Below, in pieces: positions 44,346 through 53,303 of a stretch of DNA of 64,000 nucleotides (within the stretch, counting starts at the first letter, position 1; each line of letters opens with the position of its first letter). A program made the position numbers and the translations under genes. The notes below the pieces were generated by a model. That model was not told the DNA's origin. It searched no databases and saw only the letters and a list, made by a program, of their open reading frames with translations. The DNA is from Hirschia sp964352025. GTDB lineage: Bacteria; Pseudomonadota; Alphaproteobacteria; Caulobacterales; Hyphomonadaceae. The stretch spans positions 1 through 64,000 of the forward strand of contig CAYGPZ010000006.1 in assembly GCA_964352025.1 (NCBI GenBank), read 5' to 3'.

Positions 44346-45773
44346 ATGGATATTCTAAACGACATTTCCATTGCAGCGCCGGAAGCGTTGCTCTTAGCGG
44401 TCGCACTGATTGCAGTTTTGATTGGTGCGGTCTTCAAACAGTCTTTCAATGGACCTTCACGTTTAGTCGGTGCATTAGCGCTAGCTGCTGCTGCATTTTT
44501 AGCGGCGACACAGTCAACATTGGATGCAACTGAAGCATTCAATGGTCTTTATAAAATCACGCCATTTATCGCGATAGCAAAAGCCGTTTCATATGGTGTT
44601 GCCGCAATCGCTTTATTGGTTGCTGGTGGATACCTACACCGCGAAAAAATGAATAAGTTCGAATATACTTTGCTTATTCTATTTGGCAGCGCCGGTATGG
44701 GTGTGATGTTGTCGGCAAACGATTTGATGACACTGTATATGGGAGTGGAAACGCTTTCTTTGTCATCATATGTTCTAGCGGCTTTCAATCGAGACAGTCG
44801 ACGTTCTGCGGAAGCTGGACTGAAGTATTTCGTACTTGGTGCTTTGGCTTCTGGTCTTTTGTTATTCGGGTCATCGCTTGTTTACGGGTACACTGGTTAT
44901 ACAGGGTATGAGCAAATAGCAGCAGCTGAACAAAGCATAGGTCTGACATTTGGATTGGTGCTAATATTGATGGCGCTTGCGTTTAAAGCGTCTGCAGCAC
45001 CGTTCCACGTGTGGACACCAGATGTTTATGAAGGTGCGCCGACACCGGTCGTAACTTTCTTCTCGACTGCACCCAAGCTTGCTACAGTCGCGCTACTCGC
45101 GAACATCATGTTCACCGTATTTGGTGTATATGAAGAGTCTTGGATGCTCATCGTTGCGATTATATCTGCGATATCAATGCTTGTTGGATCTTTTGGTGGT
45201 CTTACACAGAACAACATTAAGCGGCTACTGGCTTACTCTTCGATCGGTAATGTCGGTTACGCTTTGATGGGTGTCGCTGCCGGCGAAGTGAACGGGGCTG
45301 CTTCCGTTCTAACTTATATGATCATCTATGTCCTGACATCACTTGGTCTATTTGGCGTGGTGCTTGCGATGAGAAGACGCGATGGTCAGGTTGAAGAAAT
45401 TTCTGATTTAAACGGTCTATCTACATCTCGTCCAGGTTTAGCCATAGCAATGACAGTGCTTGTATTCTCTGTCGCTGGTATTCCGCCAATGGCTGGTTTC
45501 CTAGGTAAATGGGTTGTTTTCGAAGCTGCGCTAAAGTCAGAACTATATTGGCTTGTGGCGGTAGGTGTGATCGCATCAGTCGTATCTCTTGGATATTATC
45601 TTCGCCTAATTTGGGCCATGTGGGCCAAGAAATCTGATGAAGAACGCCTTCAACCTGCTGATGGTATGGTCGCTGTCTCGATTTATGGATCTACTTTGCT
45701 AGCATTTCCGGTTCTAGTCATCTGGATCGCTTGGGTGACAGGTATTATTGGCACTGCTGCGGCGGCTGGATAA
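44346..45773 (+). CDS. nuoN: NADH-quinone oxidoreductase subunit N
   Basis: The 475-residue antiporter-like subunit closes the nuo operon. LYMGVETLSLSSYVLAAFNR, FHVWTPDVYEGAPTPVVTFF (given in pieces) and YSSIGNVGYALMGVA are typical. Its stop codon overlaps the birA start. Confidence 0.98.
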   Translation: MDILNDISIAAPEALLLAVALIAVLIGAVFKQSFNGPSRLVGALALAAAAFLAATQSTLDATEAFNGLYKITPFIAIAKAVSYGVAAIALLVAGGYLHREKMNKFEYTLLILFGSAGMGVMLSANDLMTLYMGVETLSLSSYVLAAFNRDSRRSAEAGLKYFVLGALASGLLLFGSSLVYGYTGYTGYEQIAAAEQSIGLTFGLVLILMALAFKASAAPFHVWTPDVYEGAPTPVVTFFSTAPKLATVALLANIMFTVFGVYEESWMLIVAIISAISMLVGSFGGLTQNNIKRLLAYSSIGNVGYALMGVAAGEVNGAASVLTYMIIYVLTSLGLFGVVLAMRRRDGQVEEISDLNGLSTSRPGLAIAMTVLVFSVAGIPPMAGFLGKWVVFEAALKSELYWLVAVGVIASVVSLGYYLRLIWAMWAKKSDEERLQPADGMVAVSIYGSTLLAFPVLVIWIAWVTGIIGTAAAAG

Positions 45774-46531
45774 TGAGTAAGCTTATTGAATCGGCTCTTG
45801 GTCATGCTTGGCCGATTCAATGGTATGACACGTTAGACAGCACCAATATCGAAGCCAAACGACGTTCCGAGACGCAAGACGTTGGCCCGTGTTGGATTGC
45901 AGCAAAAAAGCAGACAGAAGGAAAAGGGCGGCTTGGCCGTTCATGGATGACTGATCAGGGAAATTTAGCAGCTACAGCGCTATTCCCTTTTGATGCGCCT
46001 ATTTCTCTCGTCTCCAAACTGAGTTTTCTGACTGGACTAGCTGTACTTGATGCTATCAAAGCCAGTGGAGAAGACATCTCCGAGCTTAAGTTGAAATGGC
46101 CAAATGATGTTCGCTACAAGAAAAAGAAGCTTTGCGGTATTCTCATTGAAAGCGGAAAAATAGCGGACGGCTATTATTGGGTAGCAGCCGGAATAGGCGT
46201 GAATATCAAAATTGCACCGAATGTAGATCAGCCGACGACATCTTTAGCCGAGGTATTTCCAAATCTGGATATGAATTCAGCTCGTTTTCTTGAAGAACTG
46301 AATATAGCTTTTGGAAAACGACTGAAAACACTAATTGAATTTGGGTTCGGTTCGATCAAAAAAGATTGGACGCAAAGTGCCGAGGCACTAGATGAACAAG
46401 TTTCTGTGCAAGATCGTCACACTTTGGTGAACGGTGTGATGCGTGGGATAGACGAAGACGGGGCGTTGCTATTAGAAACGTCACCAGGTGAAATAACCAA
46501 AATTGTAACGGGCGACGTGCTTATCGCGTGA
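45773..46531 (+). CDS. birA: biotin–[acetyl-CoA-carboxylase] ligase
   Basis: The 252-residue ligase lacks the N-terminal DNA-binding domain of E. coli BirA and so is a catalytic-only form. It has STNIEAKR, the biotinyl-AMP loop EGKGRLGRSWM, and KLKWPNDVRYKKKKLCGILIE (seen as KWPNDV). The start is ATG 45773, overlapping the nuoN stop. It biotinylates acyl-CoA carboxylases. Confidence 0.96.
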   Translation: MSKLIESALGHAWPIQWYDTLDSTNIEAKRRSETQDVGPCWIAAKKQTEGKGRLGRSWMTDQGNLAATALFPFDAPISLVSKLSFLTGLAVLDAIKASGEDISELKLKWPNDVRYKKKKLCGILIESGKIADGYYWVAAGIGVNIKIAPNVDQPTTSLAEVFPNLDMNSARFLEELNIAFGKRLKTLIEFGFGSIKKDWTQSAEALDEQVSVQDRHTLVNGVMRGIDEDGALLLETSPGEITKIVTGDVLIA

Positions 46532-46574
46532 ATGCTAGTTTACACAACTTAGATACACAGGACCGGAATCAAAT

Positions 46575-47363
46575 ATGCTTCTTGCTATAGATACTGGAAA
46601 TACAAATACTTTATTTGCTATTCACGACGGTAAAAAGTGGCGTGCTCAGTGGCGTAGTGCGACGGATTCCACAAAAACTGCGGATGATTATGCGGTATGG
46701 CTTACTCAGCTAATGCAATTGAATGGGTTAGAGCTGGAACAAATTGATGCGTGCATTATTTCATCAGTTGTCCCGCAAGGTCTATTTAACATGCGAAATT
46801 TGTCTCGCCGTTATCTAAAGGTTGAACCAATGGTTATTGGTGAAAACGTAGATATGGACGTCGAGATCAAAATTCCCAAACCATCTGAAGTTGGTGCTGA
46901 CCGCCTTGTAAATGCAGTGGGTGCACTTGAAGTTTTTGATGGTCCGATGATCCTAATTGATTCAGGAACGGCCACCACATTTGATATTGTCGGTCCCAAT
47001 GGAGCTTTTGAAGGTGGTATCATTGCGCCTGGGATAAATTTATCCATGCGCGCTCTTCATGATGCGTCAGCAAAATTGCCACGCGTTGCTATTCGTGCAC
47101 CTGAAAGTGGGAAAGCTATTGGTACTGATACAGTCAGTGCAATGCAATCGGGTGTATTCTGGGGCTATATGGCTTTGATCGATGGACTAGTCACACGCAT
47201 TAAAGAAGAGTATGGCAAGCCAATGACAACAGTTGCTACTGGCGGCGTTGCATCTTTATTCGAAAGTGCAACGACAACAATCGACCACTTTGACCCTGAT
47301 CTTACCATCCGCGGTTTACTGGTTCTTTATCAGCGCAACAAAGAAACTGCGCATAAAAAGTAA
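46575..47363 (+). CDS. coaX: type III pantothenate kinase
   Basis: CoaX phosphorylates pantothenate, the first step in coenzyme A synthesis, and belongs to the ASKHA superfamily. The 262-residue protein has the phosphate loop AIDTGNTNTLFAI, GADRLVNAVGA and DSGTATTFDIVGPNGAF. It lies between birA and rnj, the usual alphaproteobacterial order. Confidence 0.97.
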   Translation: MLLAIDTGNTNTLFAIHDGKKWRAQWRSATDSTKTADDYAVWLTQLMQLNGLELEQIDACIISSVVPQGLFNMRNLSRRYLKVEPMVIGENVDMDVEIKIPKPSEVGADRLVNAVGALEVFDGPMILIDSGTATTFDIVGPNGAFEGGIIAPGINLSMRALHDASAKLPRVAIRAPESGKAIGTDTVSAMQSGVFWGYMALIDGLVTRIKEEYGKPMTTVATGGVASLFESATTTIDHFDPDLTIRGLLVLYQRNKETAHKK

Positions 47364-47369
47364 TTATAA

Positions 47370-49034
47370 ATGACTCAAGACGAATTATTGTTCCTGCCAG
47401 TTGGCGGATGCCGTGAAATTGGTATGAATTTGAACGCCTATGCTGTGGGTAGCGGCTCAAATAGAAAATGGCTTATTGTCGATGTTGGTGTGACCTTCGG
47501 TGGTCCTGAAACACCAGGTATTGATCTAATAATGCCAGACACTGAGTTCATTGAATCAATCCGTGAGAATATCGAAGGTATCGTGCTAACGCATGCCCAC
47601 GAAGACCACATTGGAGCTATTGCTCATTTGTGGCCGAGATTGCGTGCGCCGTTATATGCGACCCCATTTACGGCTCATCTGATTCTAGAAAAATTACGCG
47701 AGAAAAAACTCGATAGAGAAGTTCCTCTTAATGTTGTGTCCTTGGGTGATAAACGTTCTATCGGACCATTTGATATTGAATTCGTAACGCTGACACACTC
47801 TATTCCTGAACCGAATGGATTGGTCATTAGAACCGAAGCAGGGACGGTATTTCATACCGGTGACTGGAAGATTGATCCAAACCCAATGCTTGGTAAGAAC
47901 TTTGACGAAGAACGCATCAAAGAGCTTGGTGAAGAAGGTATCCTCGCAATTGTTTGTGATTCTACGAATGTGTTCGAAGAAGGTGAGTCAGGATCTGAGG
48001 AATCAGTACGAGAAAACCTCATTAAAGTTGTTGGCGAACAAACTGGCCGTGTCGCTATAACCACATTCGCGTCTAATGTTGCACGCCTTGAAAGCTGCTG
48101 TGTCGCAGCAGTTGAGAATGAACGTTCAGTCTGTTTAGTCGGGCGTTCAATGTTCAGAATTACGGATGCCGCGAAAGAAGTCGGTCTACTTAAAGACGTT
48201 CACTTTATTGAAGCCGATGATGCCCAACATTTAGCACCCGAAAATGTATTATACCTCTGTACTGGGTCTCAAGGTGAACCACGCGCCGCTCTATCAAAAA
48301 TTGCTAAAGGCTCACATCCACAAGTAAAAATGGGTGAGGGTGACACTGTTCTATTCTCCTCTAGGGTTATCCCAGGAAATGAACGTGGAATTTTTGATCT
48401 ACAAAACTCATTAGCGGAAAATGGCGTTAAGATTATCACTGATCGTCAGGAACATATCCACGTTTCTGGTCACCCGTGTCGTGATGAACTAAGACGCATG
48501 TATGCTTGGGCGAAACCGCAGATTTCTGTTCCTGTACATGGTGAACGTCGTCACATAATCGAACACGCTCGGTATGCTCTTTCTATGCAAATACCACAGG
48601 CTGTTACGCCCAATAATGGTGATTTGATAAGATTAGCTCCCGGACCGGCTGAAGTTGTCGATGTTGTTCCAACAGGACGATTGTTTCTAGATGGTAATCG
48701 CCTTACGCCGGAACATGCTGGCGGAATGCAAGAGCGTAGACGTATGTCATGGTCAGGGCATCTAAGTATTAGTGTCGCGATTAGTGACAAAGGTGCTGTT
48801 AAAGATGGACCATATGTAGCTGCCCGTGGGTTCTCTGAACTAGATGGTCGCGTTGCTGATGAAAGTCTGGATCAGCTTGATGAAGCTGCTGAGGAAGCAT
48901 TGGTACGTCTTTCGCGCAAAGACATTGACGATGATGAAAAAGTAGAGCGTGCGCTTTTGCGCAGTGTACGAAAATCTGCCGAAGGGTTATTCGGAAAGCG
49001 TCCTTTAGTGGATATATCTATTTTACGCGTATAA
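47370..49034 (+). CDS. rnj: ribonuclease J
   Basis: RNase J is a metallo-beta-lactamase-fold 5'-exo/endonuclease that matures or degrades RNA. The 554-residue protein has GGCREIGMNLNAYAV, the metal site LTHAHEDHIGAI, FHTGDWKIDPNP, and the beta-CASP region with HVSGHPCRDELRRMYAWAKP. It belongs to the alphaproteobacterial form. The gene follows coaX by 6 bases. Confidence 0.96.
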   Translation: MTQDELLFLPVGGCREIGMNLNAYAVGSGSNRKWLIVDVGVTFGGPETPGIDLIMPDTEFIESIRENIEGIVLTHAHEDHIGAIAHLWPRLRAPLYATPFTAHLILEKLREKKLDREVPLNVVSLGDKRSIGPFDIEFVTLTHSIPEPNGLVIRTEAGTVFHTGDWKIDPNPMLGKNFDEERIKELGEEGILAIVCDSTNVFEEGESGSEESVRENLIKVVGEQTGRVAITTFASNVARLESCCVAAVENERSVCLVGRSMFRITDAAKEVGLLKDVHFIEADDAQHLAPENVLYLCTGSQGEPRAALSKIAKGSHPQVKMGEGDTVLFSSRVIPGNERGIFDLQNSLAENGVKIITDRQEHIHVSGHPCRDELRRMYAWAKPQISVPVHGERRHIIEHARYALSMQIPQAVTPNNGDLIRLAPGPAEVVDVVPTGRLFLDGNRLTPEHAGGMQERRRMSWSGHLSISVAISDKGAVKDGPYVAARGFSELDGRVADESLDQLDEAAEEALVRLSRKDIDDDEKVERALLRSVRKSAEGLFGKRPLVDISILRV

Positions 49035-49063
49035 GTTTAGCTTGAAGTCATTGGGAATTTGAT

Positions 49064-49477
49064 ATGAAAATTGGACCTCTAAATCATGTCGGCATAGCAG
49101 TTCCAAATTTGGAAGAAGCTATGGAGAATTACCGTAATTTATACGGTGCGACGGAATTTGTTGAACCATTCGAGTTACCAACGCAGGGCGTGCGTGTTGC
49201 TTTTGTAAACCTTCCTAATTCCCAGATAGAACTTATAGAACCTCTTGGTGAAACGTCTCCAATACTGAACTTTTTGGAAAAAAACCCAAAAGGTGGTCAG
49301 CACCATGTTTGTTTTGAAGTTGATAGCGTCCAAGAGGCGATAGAAGACGCAAAAGCATCAGGAGCCACTATATTGGGCGAACCGCGGATAGGTGCGCATG
49401 GCACATTGATGATTTTCGTACACCCGAAAAACTCAAACGGTGTATTAATTGAGCTGATGGAACCATCTACGCATTAG
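49064..49477 (+). CDS. mce: methylmalonyl-CoA epimerase
   Basis: The 137-residue protein has the glyoxalase fold: LNHVGIAVPNLEEAM, GGQHHVCFEVDSVQEAI and NGVLIELMEPS. These contain the His/Glu metal ligands. The enzyme interconverts the two forms of methylmalonyl-CoA in propionate use. It follows rnj in an alphaproteobacterial gene order. Confidence 0.93.
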   Translation: MKIGPLNHVGIAVPNLEEAMENYRNLYGATEFVEPFELPTQGVRVAFVNLPNSQIELIEPLGETSPILNFLEKNPKGGQHHVCFEVDSVQEAIEDAKASGATILGEPRIGAHGTLMIFVHPKNSNGVLIELMEPSTH

Positions 49478-49501
49478 TTTGCTTGTGATTAGGAGATATA
49501 A

Positions 49502-49768
49502 ATGGGCTTAGTTGAAATCAGTATTGTTTGGTTTATTTCATCTTGGCTGTTTTTCTTTCCACTTATTTCCCGTGGAACCGTGACACAGGAAGAAGCTGGG
49601 CACGTGGTGGAAGGTTCAGAATCATCCGCCCCTGTAGACCATCAACTTCCTAAAAAGGCTCTATGGGCTATCTTGGGCGGAGCTGCGTTCACCTTTGTTT
49701 TTTGGCTAGGCATGGTTTCAGGTTTATTTGCTCAATTTATTGAACTTATTGACTATACGAAAAGATAG
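49502..49768 (+). CDS. DUF1467 family membrane protein
   Basis: An 88-residue protein with two hydrophobic segments (about residues 5–22 and 52–78) flanking a Glu-rich loop. The first segment reads SIVWFISSWLFFFPLISR, typical of DUF1467. The function is unknown. It is found between mce and proS in many alphaproteobacteria. AGGAG precedes the ATG. Confidence 0.88.
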   Translation: MGLVEISIVWFISSWLFFFPLISRGTVTQEEAGHVVEGSESSAPVDHQLPKKALWAILGGAAFTFVFWLGMVSGLFAQFIELIDYTKR

Positions 49769-49851
49769 GCTCAAAGGTTATTTTTATTGCGTCCTCGGAT
49801 GATGGCGTTTATCCAGATTAAAATTTAATTCCCTTAAGGAGTCGGCCTAGA

Positions 49852-51177
49852 ATGCGGTTGTCAAAATTTTTCCTGCCTGTTTTAAAAGAGACACCTGCAG
49901 AGGCAAAGATTATCTCTCATCAGCTTATGTTACGCGCTGGGATGATAAAACAGACCGGTTCGGGTATCTATACTTGGTTACCTTTAGGGCTGCGTGTACT
50001 CAAAAAAATAGAGAATATTGTTAGGGAAGAGCAAAACCGCGCTGGCGCAGTTGAACTCCTTATGCCAACGATCCAGCCTGCTGACCTTTGGAAGGAAAGC
50101 GGTCGTTATGAAGCCTATGGGAAGGAAATGCTCCGCATTACGGACAGACATGACCGTGAGATGCTTTTTGGTCCCACAAATGAAGAAGTCGTCACAGATA
50201 TATTCCGTTCATACGTAAAATCATACAAACAGCTACCTTTGAATCTCTATCACATTCAATGGAAATTCAGAGATGAAATCCGCCCACGTTTTGGTGTGAT
50301 GCGCGGTCGTGAATTCCTTATGAAAGATGCATATTCTTTTGATGTCTCTGCCGATGAAGCTCGCAAGAGCTATTACAAGATGTTCTGCGCTTACTTGAAC
50401 ACATTCTCTCGTATGGGGCTGAAAGCGATACCAATGCGTGCGGATACTGGACCTATTGGTGGAGATCTATCTCACGAATTTATTATTCTTGCTGAAACCG
50501 GTGAAAGCGAAGTTTTCTGTGACGCCGATCTAGTCAATATGTCAGCGCCGGGAGCAGAGCTCGATTTTGATGGTGATCTTCAACCTGAATTTGAAAAGCG
50601 AACACAGTATTACGCTGCGACGGAAGAAATGCACGATCAAGCAAGGTTTGAGGCTGAAGTTCCAGAAGAGCGTCGTATAACTGCACGTGGTATTGAAGTT
50701 GGTCACATATTTAACTTCGGGACAAAATATTCTGAGCCAATGAAGGCTAAAGTTATGACTCCCGAAGGCAAAGAGGCTCCAGTTCACATGGGCTCATACG
50801 GTGTTGGTGTGTCTCGGCTTCTTGGTGGAATTATTGAAGCTTGCCACGATGAAAAAGGCGTGATCTGGCCAGACGAAGTTGCGCCATTTAAAACTGCTGT
50901 TGTTAATTTACGGCAGGGCGATGACGCATGTGATGCAGCATGTGAAGATGTCTATCGCAAGCTCGAGGCAGCTGGTCTTGAGCCAATGTATGATGATCGC
51001 AATGACCGTCCAGGTGCAAAACTATCTACATTGGAGCTCATTGGTATTCCAAAGGCAATTGTCATTGGTCCACGCGGCCTTAAAAATGGCGTAGTTGAAG
51101 TTAAAGACAGATTGGCGGGCACAACTGATGAAATGAGCCTAGAAGCTGCTTTAAATCAAATGACTGCAGGTGAATAA
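49852..51177 (+). CDS. proS: prolyl-tRNA synthetase, short form
   Basis: The 441-residue ProS charges tRNA-Pro. It lacks the internal editing insertion of the longer bacterial type, giving the compact alphaproteobacterial form. Class II motifs are seen: GIYTWLPLGLRVLKKI, FRDEIRPRFGVMRGREFLMKDAYSF (in pieces) and MGSYGVGVSRLLGGI. The anticodon-binding domain follows from about residue 340. AAGGAG precedes the ATG. Confidence 0.97.
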   Translation: MRLSKFFLPVLKETPAEAKIISHQLMLRAGMIKQTGSGIYTWLPLGLRVLKKIENIVREEQNRAGAVELLMPTIQPADLWKESGRYEAYGKEMLRITDRHDREMLFGPTNEEVVTDIFRSYVKSYKQLPLNLYHIQWKFRDEIRPRFGVMRGREFLMKDAYSFDVSADEARKSYYKMFCAYLNTFSRMGLKAIPMRADTGPIGGDLSHEFIILAETGESEVFCDADLVNMSAPGAELDFDGDLQPEFEKRTQYYAATEEMHDQARFEAEVPEERRITARGIEVGHIFNFGTKYSEPMKAKVMTPEGKEAPVHMGSYGVGVSRLLGGIIEACHDEKGVIWPDEVAPFKTAVVNLRQGDDACDAACEDVYRKLEAAGLEPMYDDRNDRPGAKLSTLELIGIPKAIVIGPRGLKNGVVEVKDRLAGTTDEMSLEAALNQMTAGE

Positions 51178-51183
51178 GACACA

Positions 51184-52524
51184 ATGCCAGATGGACCATC
51201 CGTTGAAAGCAGAGCAGATACCGCTGATCGTTTAAATGGTGTCGATGAGCATGCAAAGGGAACTCAACCCTTTGGTCCATTCGAAAGAATGTTAGCGTTT
51301 CGCTATATACGCGCAAAACGTGAGCATGGTGGTCTTGCCTTGATTTCGATTGTGTCAACGGTTGGTGTGACGCTTGCGGTATTTGCGCTTATCACCATCA
51401 TGTCGATAATGAACGGATTTCGCCTAGAGCTACTTTCAAAAGTCGTCGGGTTTGAGCCCCACGTTTATGTTAATGCGGTTGAAATGCCGACAGCCGATGC
51501 CGACGACTTGGCCAGACGTATTGGCGAACAAGACGGTGTCGTGAATGTCGCCCCAGTTATCGAGGAAATGGTTTTAGCCGACGCTGGAAGCCGCAAAGAA
51601 GGCGTTTCTGTTAAGGCCCTCAGGCCTCATGATCTTGAAGCTATCGACTTGATCGTCGAACACCTGAAAGAAGGTGACCTTTCACTATTTGGTCTTGAAG
51701 GCTCTCGTTCAGACACAATCGTGATCGGTGAAGGTTTAGCGCGTTCTATGGGATTGGTTGTTGGCTCTAGACTTAAATTACTTTCTCCGAACGGACCGCG
51801 TACGGTCATGGGGCAAGTTCCTCGCTCAAAAGTATATACCGTTACTGCAATTTATAATGTTGGTAATGAGAAATACGACAGATACACCGTGATCATGCCG
51901 ATGGATCACGCGCGGCTATTCTTCTCCATGGGTGATAGTTACCAATACCTTGGTGTCCGTATTGAAGATCCCGATAAAGCAGGGGCATTTGTTCAAAGCC
52001 TACGTGAAAAAGGTATTACCAACCGATATTCTCGCGATTGGAAATCTCTAAACGCTCAATTGGTCGGGGCATTGGTGGTTGAACGTAATGTTATGCGCTT
52101 AATCATGATGATCGTGGTTATGATCACCGCTTTGAACATCATTACCGGTGTATTGATGCTGGTTAAAAACAAAGCCAGAGACATCGCCATCTTAAGGACT
52201 ATCGGTGCCACACGTGGCGGTGTCGTCCGTATTTTCTTGATGAGCGGTTCTATATTAGGCGGCGTCGGTGTCGGTGTTGGCCTAATTCTAGGGGTTATGT
52301 TCGTTTTAAACATTGCATCAATTCAGCATGGTATCGAATTTGTCTGTGGATGTGAGATATTCCCTAAATCGGTTTACCAGCTCAATGCTATACCAGCTAA
52401 ACTTCAGTGGTCAGAAGTAGCGATTGTGACAGGGTGGGCATTCTTAATGACTGTTCTCACAACATTGATCCCATCAATGTGGGCGTCTCGCCTCGATCCT
52501 GTGGAGGCGTTGAGAAACCAATGA
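51184..52524 (+). CDS. lolC: lipoprotein-releasing ABC transporter permease LolC/E
   Basis: The 446-residue permease belongs to the LolC/LolE/LolF group that extracts lipoproteins from the inner membrane. It has ERMLAFRYIRAKREHGGLALIS, an FtsX-type C-terminal region with VKNKARDIAILRTIGATRGGVVRIF (in part), and four transmembrane segments. It has a polar N-terminal extension of about 35 residues. Only one permease gene is present here, so it probably works as a homodimer. Its stop overlaps lolD. Confidence 0.93.
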   Translation: MPDGPSVESRADTADRLNGVDEHAKGTQPFGPFERMLAFRYIRAKREHGGLALISIVSTVGVTLAVFALITIMSIMNGFRLELLSKVVGFEPHVYVNAVEMPTADADDLARRIGEQDGVVNVAPVIEEMVLADAGSRKEGVSVKALRPHDLEAIDLIVEHLKEGDLSLFGLEGSRSDTIVIGEGLARSMGLVVGSRLKLLSPNGPRTVMGQVPRSKVYTVTAIYNVGNEKYDRYTVIMPMDHARLFFSMGDSYQYLGVRIEDPDKAGAFVQSLREKGITNRYSRDWKSLNAQLVGALVVERNVMRLIMMIVVMITALNIITGVLMLVKNKARDIAILRTIGATRGGVVRIFLMSGSILGGVGVGVGLILGVMFVLNIASIQHGIEFVCGCEIFPKSVYQLNAIPAKLQWSEVAIVTGWAFLMTVLTTLIPSMWASRLDPVEALRNQ

Positions 52525-53228
52525 GTGTAACACCCATTTCAAAACGCAAACCGATAATGAGTTTGAAAAATGTTCACCGCACCTATGTTACTGGTGAGGG
52601 ATCATTAGATGTACTTGCAGGTGCCAATTTAGATTTAAGACCGGGTGAAATGGTTGGACTGGTTGGTCCTTCTGGTTCAGGTAAATCAACTCTCTTGCAT
52701 ACTGCCGGTCTTTTGGAGTTTCCAGATTCTGGACACGTAGAGATTGATGGAAAAGACGCTGCTATTATGTCAGAGCGGGAGCGAACTTTAACCCGCCGGA
52801 AGAAACTTGGATTCGTCTACCAGTTTCATCACCTGCTTCCTGAATTAAACGCTATTGATAACGTTGCTGCTCCATTGATGATTGATGGGGTTAAACGTTC
52901 TATCGCTCAAGAACGCGCGAAAAAATTGCTGCATTCTATGGGGCTAACCGACAGAGAGCGACATCAACCAGGTCAATTATCTGGCGGAGAACAACAACGT
53001 GTCGCCATTGCAAGGTCACTAGCTAACCAGCCTCGCGTTTTGATTGCTGATGAACCGACTGGAAATCTAGATCCAGCCACGACCACAGCAGTGTTCCAAA
53101 GCTTGTTCGATACTGCAAGAACTGAACAAGTTGCAGTGCTTGTTGCGACGCATAACCTTGAACTAACAACCTATATGGACCGTGTTCTGACACTTAAAGA
53201 TGGTAAGCTCGCGCCTGCTGACGTTTAA
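52521..53228 (+). CDS. lolD: lipoprotein-releasing ABC transporter ATPase LolD
   Basis: The 235-residue ATPase energises lipoprotein release. Walker A GPSGSGKST, signature LSGGEQQRVAIARS and Walker B VLIADEPTGNLD are intact. It is coupled to lolC through an ATGA overlap at 52521; longer in-frame starts lie inside lolC and are unlikely. Confidence 0.97.
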   Translation: MSVTPISKRKPIMSLKNVHRTYVTGEGSLDVLAGANLDLRPGEMVGLVGPSGSGKSTLLHTAGLLEFPDSGHVEIDGKDAAIMSERERTLTRRKKLGFVYQFHHLLPELNAIDNVAAPLMIDGVKRSIAQERAKKLLHSMGLTDRERHQPGQLSGGEQQRVAIARSLANQPRVLIADEPTGNLDPATTTAVFQSLFDTARTEQVAVLVATHNLELTTYMDRVLTLKDGKLAPADV

Positions 53229-53303
53229 TGAGTGATCTAAAGAACTGATTCGCTTTGCAAGAGGTGTCCTCTAGCTGGTTGTTTTACTCGGGAAATTATA
53301 GAA

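Noticed and set aside
52407..52520. N-terminal extension of LolD from an upstream in-frame start
   Set aside because: The extra 38 residues lie wholly within lolC and have no family resemblance; the ATGA overlap at 52521 is the natural start.
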